Assembly (NCBI GenBank): GCA_002943765.1 | Contig: PQWQ01000014.1 | Coordinates: forward strand, 868,001 to 932,000 | Length of the DNA stretch: 64,000 bases | DNA from: Psoroptes ovis | Taxonomy: Eukaryota > Arthropoda > Arachnida > Sarcoptiformes > Psoroptidae | Direction: 5' to 3' | Part shown: one piece after another, positions 43,101-58,100 of the stretch | Layout of the letters: each line of letters begins with the position of its first letter | Numbering within the stretch: position 1 is the stretch's first letter | Notes under the pieces: model-generated | Told to the model about the DNA's origin: nothing | Databases searched by the model: none | Seen by the model: only the letters and a program-made list of their open reading frames with translations | Translations under genes and position numbers: made by a program

Positions 43101-46100
43101 ATGGATAAATATGACAAATTTTATAAATTTCAAATTTCATTGTTTTATTTTTATAAGAGGCATAGGCCTAGAAAAATGAATTTGAATTTTTTGAAATTGT
43201 TTAACTGACAGGGATTTTTGATTTTTTAAAAAATGTTTTTCCCATTGTTTCTGGTCGAATAATTTGAAAACTTTAAATTTTTTTTTTTTTTTGTTCAAAA
43301 ATTTTTGGTTCTCATTGATTTTTGGCATATTTTAAATAATTTATATTCAAGAATAGACATTCGACATGTGATTAGAAATACTAGAAATTTTCATTTTTTT
43401 TTTTTGACAAAATTTTGAATTTAAAAATTGATTTCTTTGCCCATTTATCATCAAAATATTATTTGAAATAATGCAATTTATGACATTTTTTTCCCCGACC
43501 ATATCTCCCGATTTCTATTGTCAGCAAAATCATCAAATATTTGTTGAATCAATTGATTTAAATGATGATGAAACAGCAGCAACAGCAGCAGCATTTAATG
43601 ATATGAAATTACATGAACATTTAACTTGGGAAGAACGAATCGTGCTGTTTGGACATGATCAAAATGGTAAATGAATCAATGAATTTATGAATAATGCCTA
43701 GAAATAAAAAAAAAACAAAATAACAAGCAGAAAATTCAATTATCTTTGATTGATAATTTTGAATTTGTAATGTGAAAATTGATTTGTTCTTTCATCAATT
43801 CTTTTGTTTTTTTGATTTAATTTGATTTCAATTTCTATAGTCCCTGATAATTATGAAATAATATCATCAAAATCATTGTTAGCTTCATTGAATAATTATA
43901 ATCATGATGACAAAGATAATGAACAAAATAATCATCGCTATCATTCAATAAAAAAGCGTTCAATTATAAATAATTTTAATAATTTCAATCATAATCATCA
44001 TGAAAAGAATAATGAAAATGATCATAATAATAATGATAACAGTAATAAACCTATTAAATTAGATTTCAATGCATTTGGTGAAAAATTTCGTCTACGTTTA
44101 TGGCCTAATCATCATTTATTATCACCAGAATTTCATCTAATCAATAATAATAATAAGAATTTTAGCAATTTGAATCCTCAATCAGCTGATGATTGGTCAT
44201 TACGTAAACATTTATCCGATTGTTTTTATCATGGTTATGATGAATCACATTTGAATAGTGCAGTAGCACTATCACTATGTAATGGCATGGTATGTATCCT
44301 TTGTCAATAAATTTCGTTTCTATTGAGTCTTAGAACTAATTTTGAAATGAAAAAAAATTTAATCACATTTCCCCCCCTCCCACATAGCAAGGTGTTATTG
44401 AAACAAATCCATCAATTTATATGATTAATCCAATACCGAGTGAAACAAGTCAAAGAATTTTATCATCATTTCATAGCAGTAATAGTAATAGGAAAGATAA
44501 TCAATCAACAATGATAGAGCTACAATCATCAGCGAATGATCGTCAAAATTATCATTTAATATTGAAAAAAAATGATATCATCAATTATGAATGTCCACAT
44601 AGTGTTGTTAATCATAATAATAAACATAATAATCATAATAAATTTAATCATCATTTTATTTATAATCAACTAATGCAACGACATCGTCGATCAATCGATA
44701 TAATTGAATCGGATAAAAATTTTTTCGAAGCTGATCGAACGACAACAACTACGACAAAATCATCATTGCCATTAATTACAACATCGACAACGACATCAAC
44801 AACAACAACCGAATCATCTTTGCTTGATGAATTATCAACAATTGAAAATCAACCAGAAAATCTGAATGAAATTATCAATAATAATAATAATAATAATGAA
44901 CATCATCATTTAAATTCATCAACATTCTCATCATCATCATCATCATCATCATCGGCAGTGAAACCATTATTTAATATTACAGTCGAAACAGCTGTATTTG
45001 TTGATGAAAGTTTATATCATATATTATCGAAAACATTTCCAATCGATACTGAACAACAGATTGTTCTTTATGTGTTGACAATTATGAATGCAGTACAATT
45101 ATTATTCAAGCAGCCATCAATTGGTCGTTCTGTTGATATATCGGTTGTATTAATGGATTTACTACGACAACAGCCAAAAGTAAGTTGACACATTTAATTG
45201 TTTTGTTCATTGATCATGATTATTATTATTACAATATATAATTATCGATCATATAATTTTGAATCGAAATAAATTCAACAATCAATCAATCAATCAGTCT
45301 TTGAATTTTTATCACTCGTTATTCATTTTCATTCACATTTAATCTCAAATAAATGAAGTGAATAATCTCAAATCTTAAAGTGAATAATGAAGGAAAAGCT
45401 AAAAAATTTCAAAGATAATACAATAACAATATTTGAAATCATTATCATTATTAAGTGCCAAAGGATAAATAATATATATTGATTGAAATGAAAATCAATG
45501 ATTTTTGCTTTCGCTATATCGATATAATTTCTTTTCACTTTCAATTAATTTAAAATAATTTAATATTTGATCTGATTGATTTTTCAATTTTTTTTCCCAT
45601 TTCATCTATTCATTTATTGTATTGTTCATTAGTTTTATTGGGTTGTCCGGAAAGTTCTGGCCGATTTTCATGAGCAATTCTATTGATTAAGCGAAATGAA
45701 CTTTTCGGACAACCTAATATATAACAATAGTCCTTTGCTACCTTTTTTTTGAAAGCGCAAAAAATGCAGTGCGTGCTTGTAATTAATTATGATTATTATT
45801 ATATGATCAAGTAAACGAACATTTTTAAATCAATCACACATCTACACATGAATGAATGTGAAAATGTTGAACAAAGAAATTAAGGATAATAAATGATAGT
45901 TTTTTCAAAAAAAAAAAAAAAAAAAAATATGTCATATTTATCATTAATAAAGTTTTATTGAAAAATTTTTCAAATTTTCAAAATATTTATTCACTCATAT
46001 TAGGCTGTCCGGAAAGTTTTGGCCGATTTTCATGAAGCAACTCTATTGATTAAGCCGAAAGAACTTTTCGGACAACCTAACCTATTTATTTACTCAGATT

Positions 46101-49100
46101 TGAATTTTCATTTTTTCAAATGAAATTTCTTCATTATCGAACAATGAATGATTCAATGATTCAAATATATTGATGAAATTTATATTTTTCACCGATATAA
46201 TAATAATAATGATGAAAATTTCAATAAATATTTGATACAATTAAATAAAAATAATTATGTTAATTATTATTGATTGATCGAACAACAACAACAACAGCAA
46301 AAAATTTGATATAAAATTTCGATTCTCTCCTCCGATTAAAACTGCATATCAACCGATATATGATAATAATAATCATCATTATTACAATAATAGAAATGGT
46401 AATTATTATTATGGTTGTCCCATAACTTCTAGCCGTTTTCTAAATTTTTTTTTTCATTACAAAAAACGGCAAGAACTTATGGGACAACCATAAGATTATT
46501 GTTTTATTATTATTATTATCGTAAATAGTGATTATGATAATGCTATCATTTTGATTTTCATTTTTCTATTCGATTGTTTTATATGCTGTGTTCTCGATCG
46601 TTGTTTTGTTTTTACCTTTGATTTTGCTCTACTAAAAATTTTAAAAAATGATTTTTCTCCAAGTTTCAACATTGTGGTCAACAACAACAACAGCAAAGTG
46701 TTGTTGTTTTATAAACTATAGTTTTTGTGTGAGCGCGCGTTAAACAATTTTCAAACTATTTTAATAAGCCTTAAGGCTATGAATAATTTTATATATTCAA
46801 CTATTTATTCGTTTTCGATTGGATGAAAATGATTTCAAATTTTTGATTTCGATTTTCCATTTGATTATTACACTGTTTTGAAATTGTATGAAATAAATTT
46901 GAAATATATATTTCAGGCTGTCCGAAAAGTTTATTCCGCTTAATCAATAGAGTTGTTCCGGAAAATCGACCAAAACTTTTCGGACAACCTAATTAAATAA
47001 AAAAAAATTCACAACCAAAAACTATGAATTGAAATGAATTAAAATGAATTAATTTTTTTTTGAACAATAAAATCATATTAATTTTCAATGATCGATTTTT
47101 TCGTAATGAATTGTGAATCGATTGCTGATTTTTTTAGATTTTCTTAATCCATTTTAATGCAAGTTGTTGCGACCACACCATGCATCGTCAATACAGCAAG
47201 AACAAAACGAAATAAAATCTTTAAAATCTTTTAATTGTCTCAAGTTTCATTGTTTCGCAATTTTTGAAAAAAAAATTTAAAACGTAAAATATCAATCTCA
47301 ATGAACGAATGATTTCAAGATTTTCAAGATTTCTTGCTTGTAAGCTTGCTTGATGTAATATGATTTGAAAAATCACCAAAAAAGCAGAGGAAAATATCAT
47401 CATTTTGTTGATTTCAATCATTGATACATTGACAAAAGCAATGATTTTTTTGGTATTGAAACAATTGATAATTTTCAAAAGCAAAAATCGATTCGTTTGA
47501 TCGACGATTTCAAGAGATGCACCTATGCCACCATTGAAGCGATCAAATCAATCAGTGATTGATTACATTTTATGTTTTCCAGAGAAAAACAATTGTTAAT
47601 GTTGATGACGTTATTTCAAATATTTTACAAATCAATAAATCTTTGAAAATCAATTGCGAAATCACATAGTTTGAAACCACCACTGCGATTTGCAATGACT
47701 GTTCATTTCGTATCACAGCTATTATCATTTCAAATATTATTTTCTATTCTTTCCATCATTATTATGATATCAATTTTGAATATTTTTATTTTTCATCGAG
47801 AAAATTATCATCGACAAAATTGAGAAAAAAACAATAAAACATTGATTGATTTGAAATTCACAAAATAAATAATGAATAACTAGAAATAATTTGAATAATT
47901 TTCCTTTTGATTAAACACAGTAACAAATAATAAAAATGAAAACTTGTAAATTGTTTTTTACAAGATTGAAATCTTGAAGAAAATAATTGAATAGTCATTT
48001 GAATGAATTTAATGGATCATAAATAATTTTTATGTGTGTGTGTGTGTTCATTTATGTGTCTATGTATTATTTAGATTTTGATTTGATTATTTGGATTAAC
48101 TAATCCAAAAAAATGAATGAATAATAATAAAAATAATCAAATTCAAACATGATATATGTTGATGCTGTTGTAGCTGTTGTTGTTTGAATTTTTTTCAAAA
48201 TGTAAATTGAACAACAGCAATAATAATAATAACAAGCAATAAAATGTTAACAAAATGATTAACGGGAGACTAATAAATTATAATTTTTTCAATGTTAATT
48301 TATAGATGTAATAATAATAATAAAAATAAAATAACTATTAGATTGTCCGATAAGTTCTTGCCGATTTTCTCATTATTCTCTACGATATAATCGGCAAAAA
48401 TTTTTCGGACAACCTACTTATTATTATCACATTTTCCATTGCCAACAACAGCAGCAACAGCAGCAGCAGCTATAACAAGATCAACCACAATCTATTTATG
48501 AATCAATCAATGAATGGATGTGCAGAATGAAACTAGATCAATTGTAAATTAGTGTTTTTTCTTGTATTTTGTCGTTATTTTTCCAATATTAATTTCAATA
48601 ATATTTTCCATACACACATTTTCCCATTATTTATTCATTTATTTATTTATTAGTGTGTGTCTACCTTGTATTTATTTGATTTTCTACATTTTTACATTCA
48701 GTTTGCTACTTGGCATTTTCAATTACAATGTTTGATTATTCAAACAAAAACACTGTGAAAATCATAATAATAATAATCACACAATTATTGAGACTAGAAT
48801 TAAGACAAAATTAGAAAATAATCATTATCGAGCAATCGTAATCCATCATAATCATAATTATAATCAGTTTATTATTAGTATTATTATCATTGTCGTTGGT
48901 TGTTTTAATTTTTTTTTTTTTTTTGAAAAATTTGTAATTCAAATTGAATTCATTTTTCAATGCCTTTGATTCGGATTTTTTCTTTTAGAATCATCGATTA
49001 ATTCTATATGTTCCTGTAATTATGAAATAATTTACATTTTTTCAAATACATGTTTGTAAATTTGATACTTGTAATTTTTGTTTAAAAATTTTTGAAGAAA

Positions 49101-52100
49101 TAATAAAGTTTCAATTCATTCATATGGAATTCGTTCACTGAGGAAAATTGAAATAATTTTTGAATGAATGAGCGAATTAATGAATGAATAAATAAATCTT
49201 TGTCTATTATTTGAATTGAAATATTTCTTGATTATGCAATCATTTGAAATTTTTGCTTCAAAATTTTTTCTCCGAATTCCTTTGCATTTTGATTTGATTT
49301 TGACTTCGAATTGGGCGTCAAATTTTTGAAAGAAAAATGTTTGATTCAAGCTTGGAAGCCGATTGAATAATCAAAAGACAAAAAATAATCATATAATTGT
49401 AACAAATGAAAAAATGCAGTGAAAATCAATGACAAACAAGCAAAAAATGAATGAATCAAATCATTTGAAAAATCATTCAAATAATTTCAATGATTTGAAA
49501 AAAATTGTTTGGATAATTTATCATTTTTTGTAGCCATTTATTCATATCAAATGAATGAATGAATGGATTGAAAACACTTTGAGATACAATTTTGAAAGTG
49601 AAAATACATATATCATGTTTGATATATCATACACTTTGATCTATCCATAAGTGATTGAATGTGGTAATGAAAATCCATTCGTTCATTTGTTGATTTGATC
49701 GGCTTTTTCGAATCCAAAAAAAAATTAAATCTAGATCAATTATTTTGTACGATTATTGATTAAATTTTCAATCATTCATTCAATATTTAGATTGTTTTCA
49801 TTGATTTCTTCTTGTTGTTTTCTGAAAATTTCATTATCAATATTTTTTTTCCAATAAATCTAAAAATAAACAGGTGTTTATGTGTATGAGTGTGTGTATT
49901 TCTGTATTTTTCAATCAATCATTCATTCATTCATTCATTAAAAAAATTCAATCAGAAACCAATTTACAGAAATACTAAATACATGGATTTATAGCATCTA
50001 TACATATATCAATAATAATCTATGGAAATGAATCTAAATCTTAAATCTTAATCAATCAATCAATTGAACAAGTTTCTTGAAAATATTTAATCGATTAAAT
50101 CAATGAAATAATCAAAAGAAATCAAAAAAATTCGATTAATCTATTTATGTTCATGTATTTTCCATTATTTGTAATTGATGAGATAATCAAAATTTTGTAT
50201 ATCAAAAAAGATTGAGAAATATACAATTCAAATATACAATTGATTGGCCATGAAAATATTTTTAGATTTCAATTTTTTCATTTTTTGTTTTTCAAAATGA
50301 TTTGAAAAATAATTTCATGTGAAAAAATCAATCAATTTTTGATTGGAAATATATTTTTTGTGTTTATTTGTTTCAAAATTTCATTTTTTTAAATAGAATA
50401 TGTAGCTCTATTTTCAGCATATTCTCACCTATAACCCTTTAATTATTGAAACTATCGATGATAATAGAATGACAATCGCCACTGAAATGAAGGTCTTTTG
50501 ATTGTTATAATTATTATTTTCCTTTGTGTTCATTGAACATCGATTATGATTGATGACAAATTATTAATCGATCGTCGATCGATTTGATAAACAAAAACAA
50601 TGATATTGAAAGAATCAATCAATAATAGCCAAATTTGATTGAAATTGAAACATCTGGAATTTTATGTTCAATTTTTTTCGATTATTTCTTCAGAATTTTC
50701 TCCATTCAATCCATTGTTATATTGATCAAATATTTTTCCTTTCATTCCTCTTTGTATACTTACATACTTTAACCATTTTAAAGGTCGTTACACCTAATAC
50801 AATGTCCATTTACATTTGAATTCCAATGAGGAAAAGGACAAACATCTAGTTTGGACAAGAAATATATAAAAATTTGTGGCGATTTTTGATGCTAATTTTT
50901 CCTGTTTATAATTTTTTTTTTTTTTTTAATAATAATCAATTTTCAATTTTTAATTCAATAATAATAATCGTCATCATTTACAAGCACACATGAAATTGAA
51001 AATTGATAAAGCAATAGACTTGAATTATGATTAGATAATTTTTTTATTTGATTTTTTTTTATATAATCATGATCAATTTCTTTGAATTGAATCTCTGTGC
51101 GTGTGTGTGTGTGCGGATAGAAAAATATGATTTGAATACACATATCTATTCAAAGTTCAAATGACTTCATTCGTTCATCGTTATTATATATGAAGATTAG
51201 ACCTCATAATAATATTTTTAATATTTTGTGGCCAGGAAAACGATACTTAGCGATAATTGAAGGTCAATATTTTCAATATTTTTTCGAAATTCGATCATCT
51301 TATTTGTCCCAAACGAATTGGATTATCGATGCTACAAAAAAAAGCAAAATAACATAATAACATGATTATCTCTTCTTGGTTTTTCGACATTTTGAATTTC
51401 AGGAAAAAAAATCAAATCTAATCGTATTTTAGGTGTGTTTGTGTGTGTCTGTGTATTTTGCTTATTTCAATGTTATTCAATTTCAATTATTTGCCCAAAT
51501 TGCATCAAAATAATCGAAAATCTGTATCTGTATCCAATTGGATCGATATTTGAATTAATAAAGGCAAAAACAAATATGAAACAATTAAATCCAAATCAAA
51601 ATCCAAAACAAACAAACAGAAGCAAATAAAACAAACAAAATTGAAATTGAATAACGGGCGTTGACAATCCAACGATCAACGACGATGAAAATTCCTTTCA
51701 ATTTTCTTATAATTTTCCACTTGAAAGATTCAAACATATTCACAAGAAATATTCATCGATGGTCAATGCTTGCAAAATTGCGACAAAACAAAAAAATAAG
51801 TGAGGCGTTGTCACAATGTTACGATTCGTAGAAAAAAATCGATTTCTTTGAGTGTTCAATCAGTTAATAGATTTCGAGTTAATTATATTTTTTTTCATTT
51901 ATTTCCAATTTTTGTTCGTTTTTGTTCATTAATTATTTATCATTGGTATAAGAGCTAGGAAGCTATATCCTCATCATCGATTTGAACCATTTGAAAATGA
52001 CAATGAAATAGTAATTTTGATTCCTTGACAACAACTGCAGCAGCAACAACAACATTATTAAGAGGCTATTGGCAATCACACATTCCAAAAGCAATAATGA

Positions 52101-55100
52101 AATATCTAAATTAGATATGTTACTGTTGTTGCTGTTGTTGTTGTTGTTCATCCAAAATGTTGATCATTTGTTGGATTTCTATGTGATTATGTCGTTGTTT
52201 TTTATGTTCGATTCGGAGTAATTATAATCAAATACAAGCTACTATGCTTTATTTGTTTCCAATCCAACATTATTTGTCCGATTTCTCCAGTTTTGTCCGA
52301 AAAAATCGAAAAATCGCTGATCATCAAAGGCTACAAATAATTGTTGGTCATTTGTAATGGTTATTTGGCTCAATACGAAGAGTTTAGGAGTAAAACATAA
52401 ATTGATTTTTCAACTATTTTGTTGCCTGTTTGTTGCCAATCAAATCAATTAAGTTTTATTGAATTATTGGAAATTTTTGTTATGCTCACAAATTGCAAAT
52501 TATATTGAATTTTTAGCTTTTTATTTAATATACTCTAAAGCTGTTATCTAATTACTTCTTATCGAATTGCATATTTGAAATTAGAAAAAACAAGTAGAAA
52601 AATTCAAAGTAAAAATCACATGATTTTATATAATCATTACTGCTGTTCAAAATGTTGATCAGCCGACGATATTAATGATAATAATGGTATCGATAGTTGG
52701 ATGGAAATAAATCAAATATCATTGAAATAATTTGAAAATTTGTAGTTTGAATGCTTTTGACTGATTAAATAATTATTATTATTATCATTATTAGATTTCA
52801 TTGAATAAAATTCAAAATACTTTGCAAAAGATTAAATGATACTTTCCGGTCAGTTTTATTAGAAATTAGAGGAAAATTATAGCGAAATACATGTGTAAAC
52901 AGGTTGTTGTCCTTAAAATTATCAAGGGTTTTCGATGATGATTACTATTAAATTGATTGATTAATTTGCAGAAAAAAAATGGAGCGAAAATTTCTCGATA
53001 ATTTTGTAAATTTGTTAAATTTTTACAAATTTGATAAATTTTACAAATTTTTGACCCGTTTATAAATGGTAATGTCGTGCGAATTATCATGAAAATGATA
53101 ATAATAATCCTTGAACAATTTCTTGATAATCTCGTGTATGTTATTTATAATTTTCTTCTTTACTTGATTTCTCCATATTTCTTTGAATTCATTGAATTTC
53201 CATTATTGATGATAACCATCATTAATTATTGCTTTGTCGTTGATTTTTCGTTACTTATCTCGTATTTTCACATTGGTAGATTATTATTATTATTAAGACC
53301 AATTGATTGATTTATACAAACTTCCGAAAATATCTTTTGATTTGTTTCGGGTAAAATTGGCGCAAATTCATGCGATTTTTTTTTGTATCCGAAAACAGCA
53401 AAACAATAGCCTGTATCTTTGTGAAACAAAGCTAAAATTCTTTTGTATTTCAATCTTTTTGTTTGAAACAAATTCAAACATATGGAATAAATGAGAAATT
53501 TGAAGAAAAAATGCTGATACGAATCTAATTTATGATCTTTGAAATATTAATCTTTGTTTTTTGTTCTTGTTTTGGCTTTTGTTTAATATGAAAACGAAAC
53601 AAAAATATGTTTATATCGATCGTAATAAATCCAAACAACGAGAACAACAAAGCCAATGGTTTTCTTTGGAAAAAACAAGACAAATCGATAGACGGCTCTA
53701 AGCAGGAGTGGTGCATATTTATGCTTTTTTACGCTGTTGTTCTTGTTTTAAATAATAATAATAATGATAATAATAAGGATAAAATGATTGAAATCAAATT
53801 TGAAACAAGATGTGTCATCGATTGGGTGTGTGTATGTGTTTGTGTGTGTGCATAATAAGTGTTTGTTTGTATGCTTGATCGAAAAGAGTTGAATATTTTA
53901 AAATTTTTAAAGTTTTGTTGAAAGTTTTTTTCCTCTTTATTCAATATATTAGATTGTCCGGAAAGTTTTGGCCGATTTTCATGAGCAAATCTATCCGATT
54001 AAGCGGGATGAACTTTTCGGACAACCTAATAATAATAATATACAATAAGGAATAAGGATATGCTAATCCATTTCATTGCTGTTGCTATTGAAGTGTTATA
54101 AATAAATGAAATTTGAATGAAATATTGAAATTTGAAAAATTTCAATGTATATTGACAATGAATGGCATTTTTTTAAAATGTAAAAAAAATGTATCAAAAC
54201 AAGTAATTTACAGTTGAAACAAGTTCAAGTTTATTATTATCAATCAGTCAATTTATTAAAAAATATAAATCAATTGAAACAAAATTCAAATAAATCAATC
54301 GTATTGTATCTAATTGTATTGAAACTAAAATTTCCAAAAATGTTTCTTTGATTCATTCATTTGAATGAATGAATGAATGAATTCAATTCATTTATTAATC
54401 AATTTTTCTCATTTTTTCAATTAATCAATATAATAAATTGATCAGAAAAAATGTAGAAAAAATCCAAGAAAACAAAAATATTCAATTTCATGGCCAATCA
54501 TTGGGTCTTGTTCATTCAGCATTCGCTTGAAAAAGTCAATCGCACACACACATAGATCTCATAGACATTTCTTCCATATAAACATTTTTCAATGTATTCC
54601 ATTATTTTTATTTTATTTTATTTTTATGTCATACGATGAATGGATTAAATGAATTGTTTTTTTTTTTTCATTTTTATTTTTTCTAAAAATTGTGACTTCT
54701 TATGAAGATTATTTTATTTTTTTCATTTGATCAACGTCGAAAAATAGAAATAAATAAATAAAAATCCAAAAAAAAACAAATTTTAAAATGAAATAAAATT
54801 CAAGTTTAAATTATTCAATTTGATAATAAATAAATAAATGTAGAGGGAAAAAATAGCAGAAATTTTCAATTTCAATTATTTTATTTATTTTTTCTATGTA
54901 TTAAACTGTTCGAAAAGTTCATTCCGCTTAATCACGATAGAGTTGCTCATGAAAATCGGCCAGAACTTTCCGGACAACCTAGTATATGATGATAATAATA
55001 ATAAAATATTATTAGACAAATGATAAATGATTAAAACCGATTATTTTCTCGTATTTTTTTTGTATTTTTATTATCATTATTACTCATAGACATTTATTTC

Positions 55101-58100
55101 GAATAAATTTTTTCGAATGATCACTAAATCACAGACACGCGTTCATAAAGCTCAATCTTAAACTTGAAAAACTGTGCACACAAATCACACAAATAGTCAT
55201 AATCGACAAAATCATTTTGAAAAGTAAAAAAAAAAAAATGGATTTAATTTACATGTTTTCTTTATGTTTGTTTGTTTATTTTGAATAATATTTATTCATT
55301 TATTTCGGTTTATTTATCTCGATTAATTTCGTATTTGTGTGTTTTATATTTTGAGAAACACAGAAATACACAGAGAAAAAAAATCATTTGTATTATGTAA
55401 CGATTGATGATGACGTTGATTGTGATAATCAATGAAATCAAATGAATGAAATGTAGTTCAAAAATTTTTTGTTGTAGATTAATGTGTGTTAGTGTTTTGT
55501 GTCTTTAATAGTATTGGGTTGTCCGAAAAGTTTTGCTCGTATTGAATAGCTGTAAAATCAATGTAAATCCATATTTAAAAAACGGCAAGAACTTTTCGGA
55601 CAACATAATAATTTTTCAACAAAAAAATTTTTCTCCCAATGTTTCTAAATTTTTTTTTTCATGGTTAAAAATTGAAAATTTATCATTTGATTTCTTTTTC
55701 TTTTTTCTAATCTCTTGAATGTAAATAACAATAATCATAATCATAATGATAATTTATAATTTTTAATAATAATAATAATCGTAATCGTAATAGTAATGAA
55801 TGGATCAAGATTATGCATTGGATTTGGTCTCAATAATCATAATAATAATAGTAATAACAGTAATCATAATAATAATAATAAAAATTCAAATAAAATTATA
55901 AATAATAATAATAATAATGAGTCTTAATTTTTATAATTTGAAATTGTCATTATTATTATTTATGGCTATGATTATAATAATAATAATAATAATTTTAATT
56001 TTTTATTTTATTCATTTTTCACTTTTATTTTTCAATTTCATTTTATCATTTTTTTCTTATTTCATTTCATTCATTTATACAAATTGATTTAACCTTTTAT
56101 CGTCGTTTTTAAGTTGTTGTCATTTTTGATGTTCATTCATTCATTCATCCATTCACATTCATTCATTGAGGATGGAAATTTTCTTTTTGTTTAATCAAAA
56201 TTTAAATATTTCAATTAATTTCCTTTAGCGTTCACACGCATATAAAAGTATATAATTATTCATTATCAGATTTTGAAAAAAAGAAAAAATGTGGTGCAAA
56301 CACATATAATGACAAACAAACGATGATGATGACAACAAAAAAATTTTAGAATTGAAACAAATGAAATAAAATGAAATGATTTTGAATAAAATAAACAATC
56401 AAACGAAAGATATTTAATTACTTTGAATTTCTTCTTTCAATTTTTGTTGATTTGACACTCATTAAAGATCATATTATATATTTATACAAAGATAATTGTT
56501 TACAATTTTCATTCAGAGAAAAAGAGTTGAATATTTTAAATGTTTCCAAAATGAATTGTTTAAATGAATGAATGAATTTGATTCGAGTTTTTGCTGCTTC
56601 TGTCGCAAATTTTTTTCTTTTACTTAGTTGCACGTGTTGTCAAAAAATACGTGCAACTCAAAAAAATCATCATTATTTTAAATAATGATAATATGTATCG
56701 AAATAATAATGTATTCAATAGCTAAACAACTTAATTAGTGTGTACTGTGTCTGTGTTATTTTTAATGATGGTTCCATGGATATTCGCAGCTATACACAAT
56801 TATCATCAATTCAATGATGATGATGACCACCGGATTTACAGGTGAAATTTTTCACAAATTGTTTCTGATATTCAAGAAGTAAAAAAGACAAATGATGCTA
56901 CTGCTTCCACTCAAATTACAAGGAAAACATTTTTTTTTTTTTTTTTTTGAATATTTGATGTTTGATTGTCTTCAGTTTTTATTTATTTAATATGGAAACA
57001 TGTTTGAATAAAATAATGATGCATGAATAAATAAATGCAAGAAACCATTGTGTACGTGTTAATATTTGCACGTATTTTATCACGTATGGTATGTCTAAGC
57101 ATCTTTGTTTTTTCTAAGAAAAAAAACATTTAAATCCATGTAATTAGTCAATGAAATTTTATGATTATTCAACACAATGATAATGCTGTGTAACCGGAAT
57201 TATAATCAATGTGATTTTTCGTAATCTTTATTCATAATAAATTATTATTATCATTACTAATTCAATGTGCAAGTTTTAGGCCGTAACACTGAGTTATGAA
57301 TGTGTTCATGATTCGTATGATAAATAATAATTCAAAACGTATAGTCTTTCCTTTTTTCAAGTCTAAACACAGCGACAATTATCTATAAACCTTTGGTCAT
57401 ATCTTTAAGATTTTATGTTCATTTTCAATTTTTCTGTTTCCATTCAAATCAATTGACATTAATATCAACAAAAACATTTCTCGATTGGCTTTGAATCATA
57501 CATGTCATACATTTAATTGATTATGAAATGATATACGATTTTTCACAGTCGAAATTAAAACTCTTTTTTTCGATAAATAATCTTTCTTAATGCCGTAATA
57601 TACATAAAACATTGATGAAATAAATGAACAAATCAAATCAAATCAATTAATTGATTGATTTAATTGATTTGGAAAAATTATGAAAAATAATTTTCCTGAT
57701 TTCATTTTCATTAGGTTGTCTGAAAAGTTCTTGCCGATTTTCTAATGGTTTTATACGATATAACCAGCAAAAACTTTTCGGACAACGTAATAATCTCTAA
57801 ATATTTAGCTGTATATTTGATATCTAAATTATAACATTTTAACAATTTATTTTTTTCGTGTCTCTGCGTCGATAATTAAATGGATTCGATATACCTTTCG
57901 GCAAGAATCATTCAATCATTTTACTTTGAAAGTTGAAAATTGAATAATTTTCAACTTTCAAAGAAATTAGGTGTGTATTTGTATCTAGAGTTTGTAAAAT
58001 AAAAATATTATATGACATATATATTTGCTCAAAAACTACTACTGGAATTTCATAACTGAACTAAATTGAAATCGAAACATTTCAAACATCAAAAAACTAG

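Larger units (their letters stand above)
40140..43524. other. Intron 1 of the ADAMTS gene (3.4 kb)
   Basis: Four MITEs, the first only 31 bp inside the donor. Otherwise AT-rich with (ATG)n tracts. An open frame from 43471 runs into exon 2. Confidence 0.6.

Noticed and set aside
45901..45930. Long A run as the tail of a retroposed sequence
   Set aside because: No body of a SINE or processed pseudogene upstream; similar runs are common here.
56626..56658. Small hairpin AGTTGCACGT / ACGTGCAACT
   Set aside because: Only 10-bp arms with a 13-base loop; not convincing as a feature.
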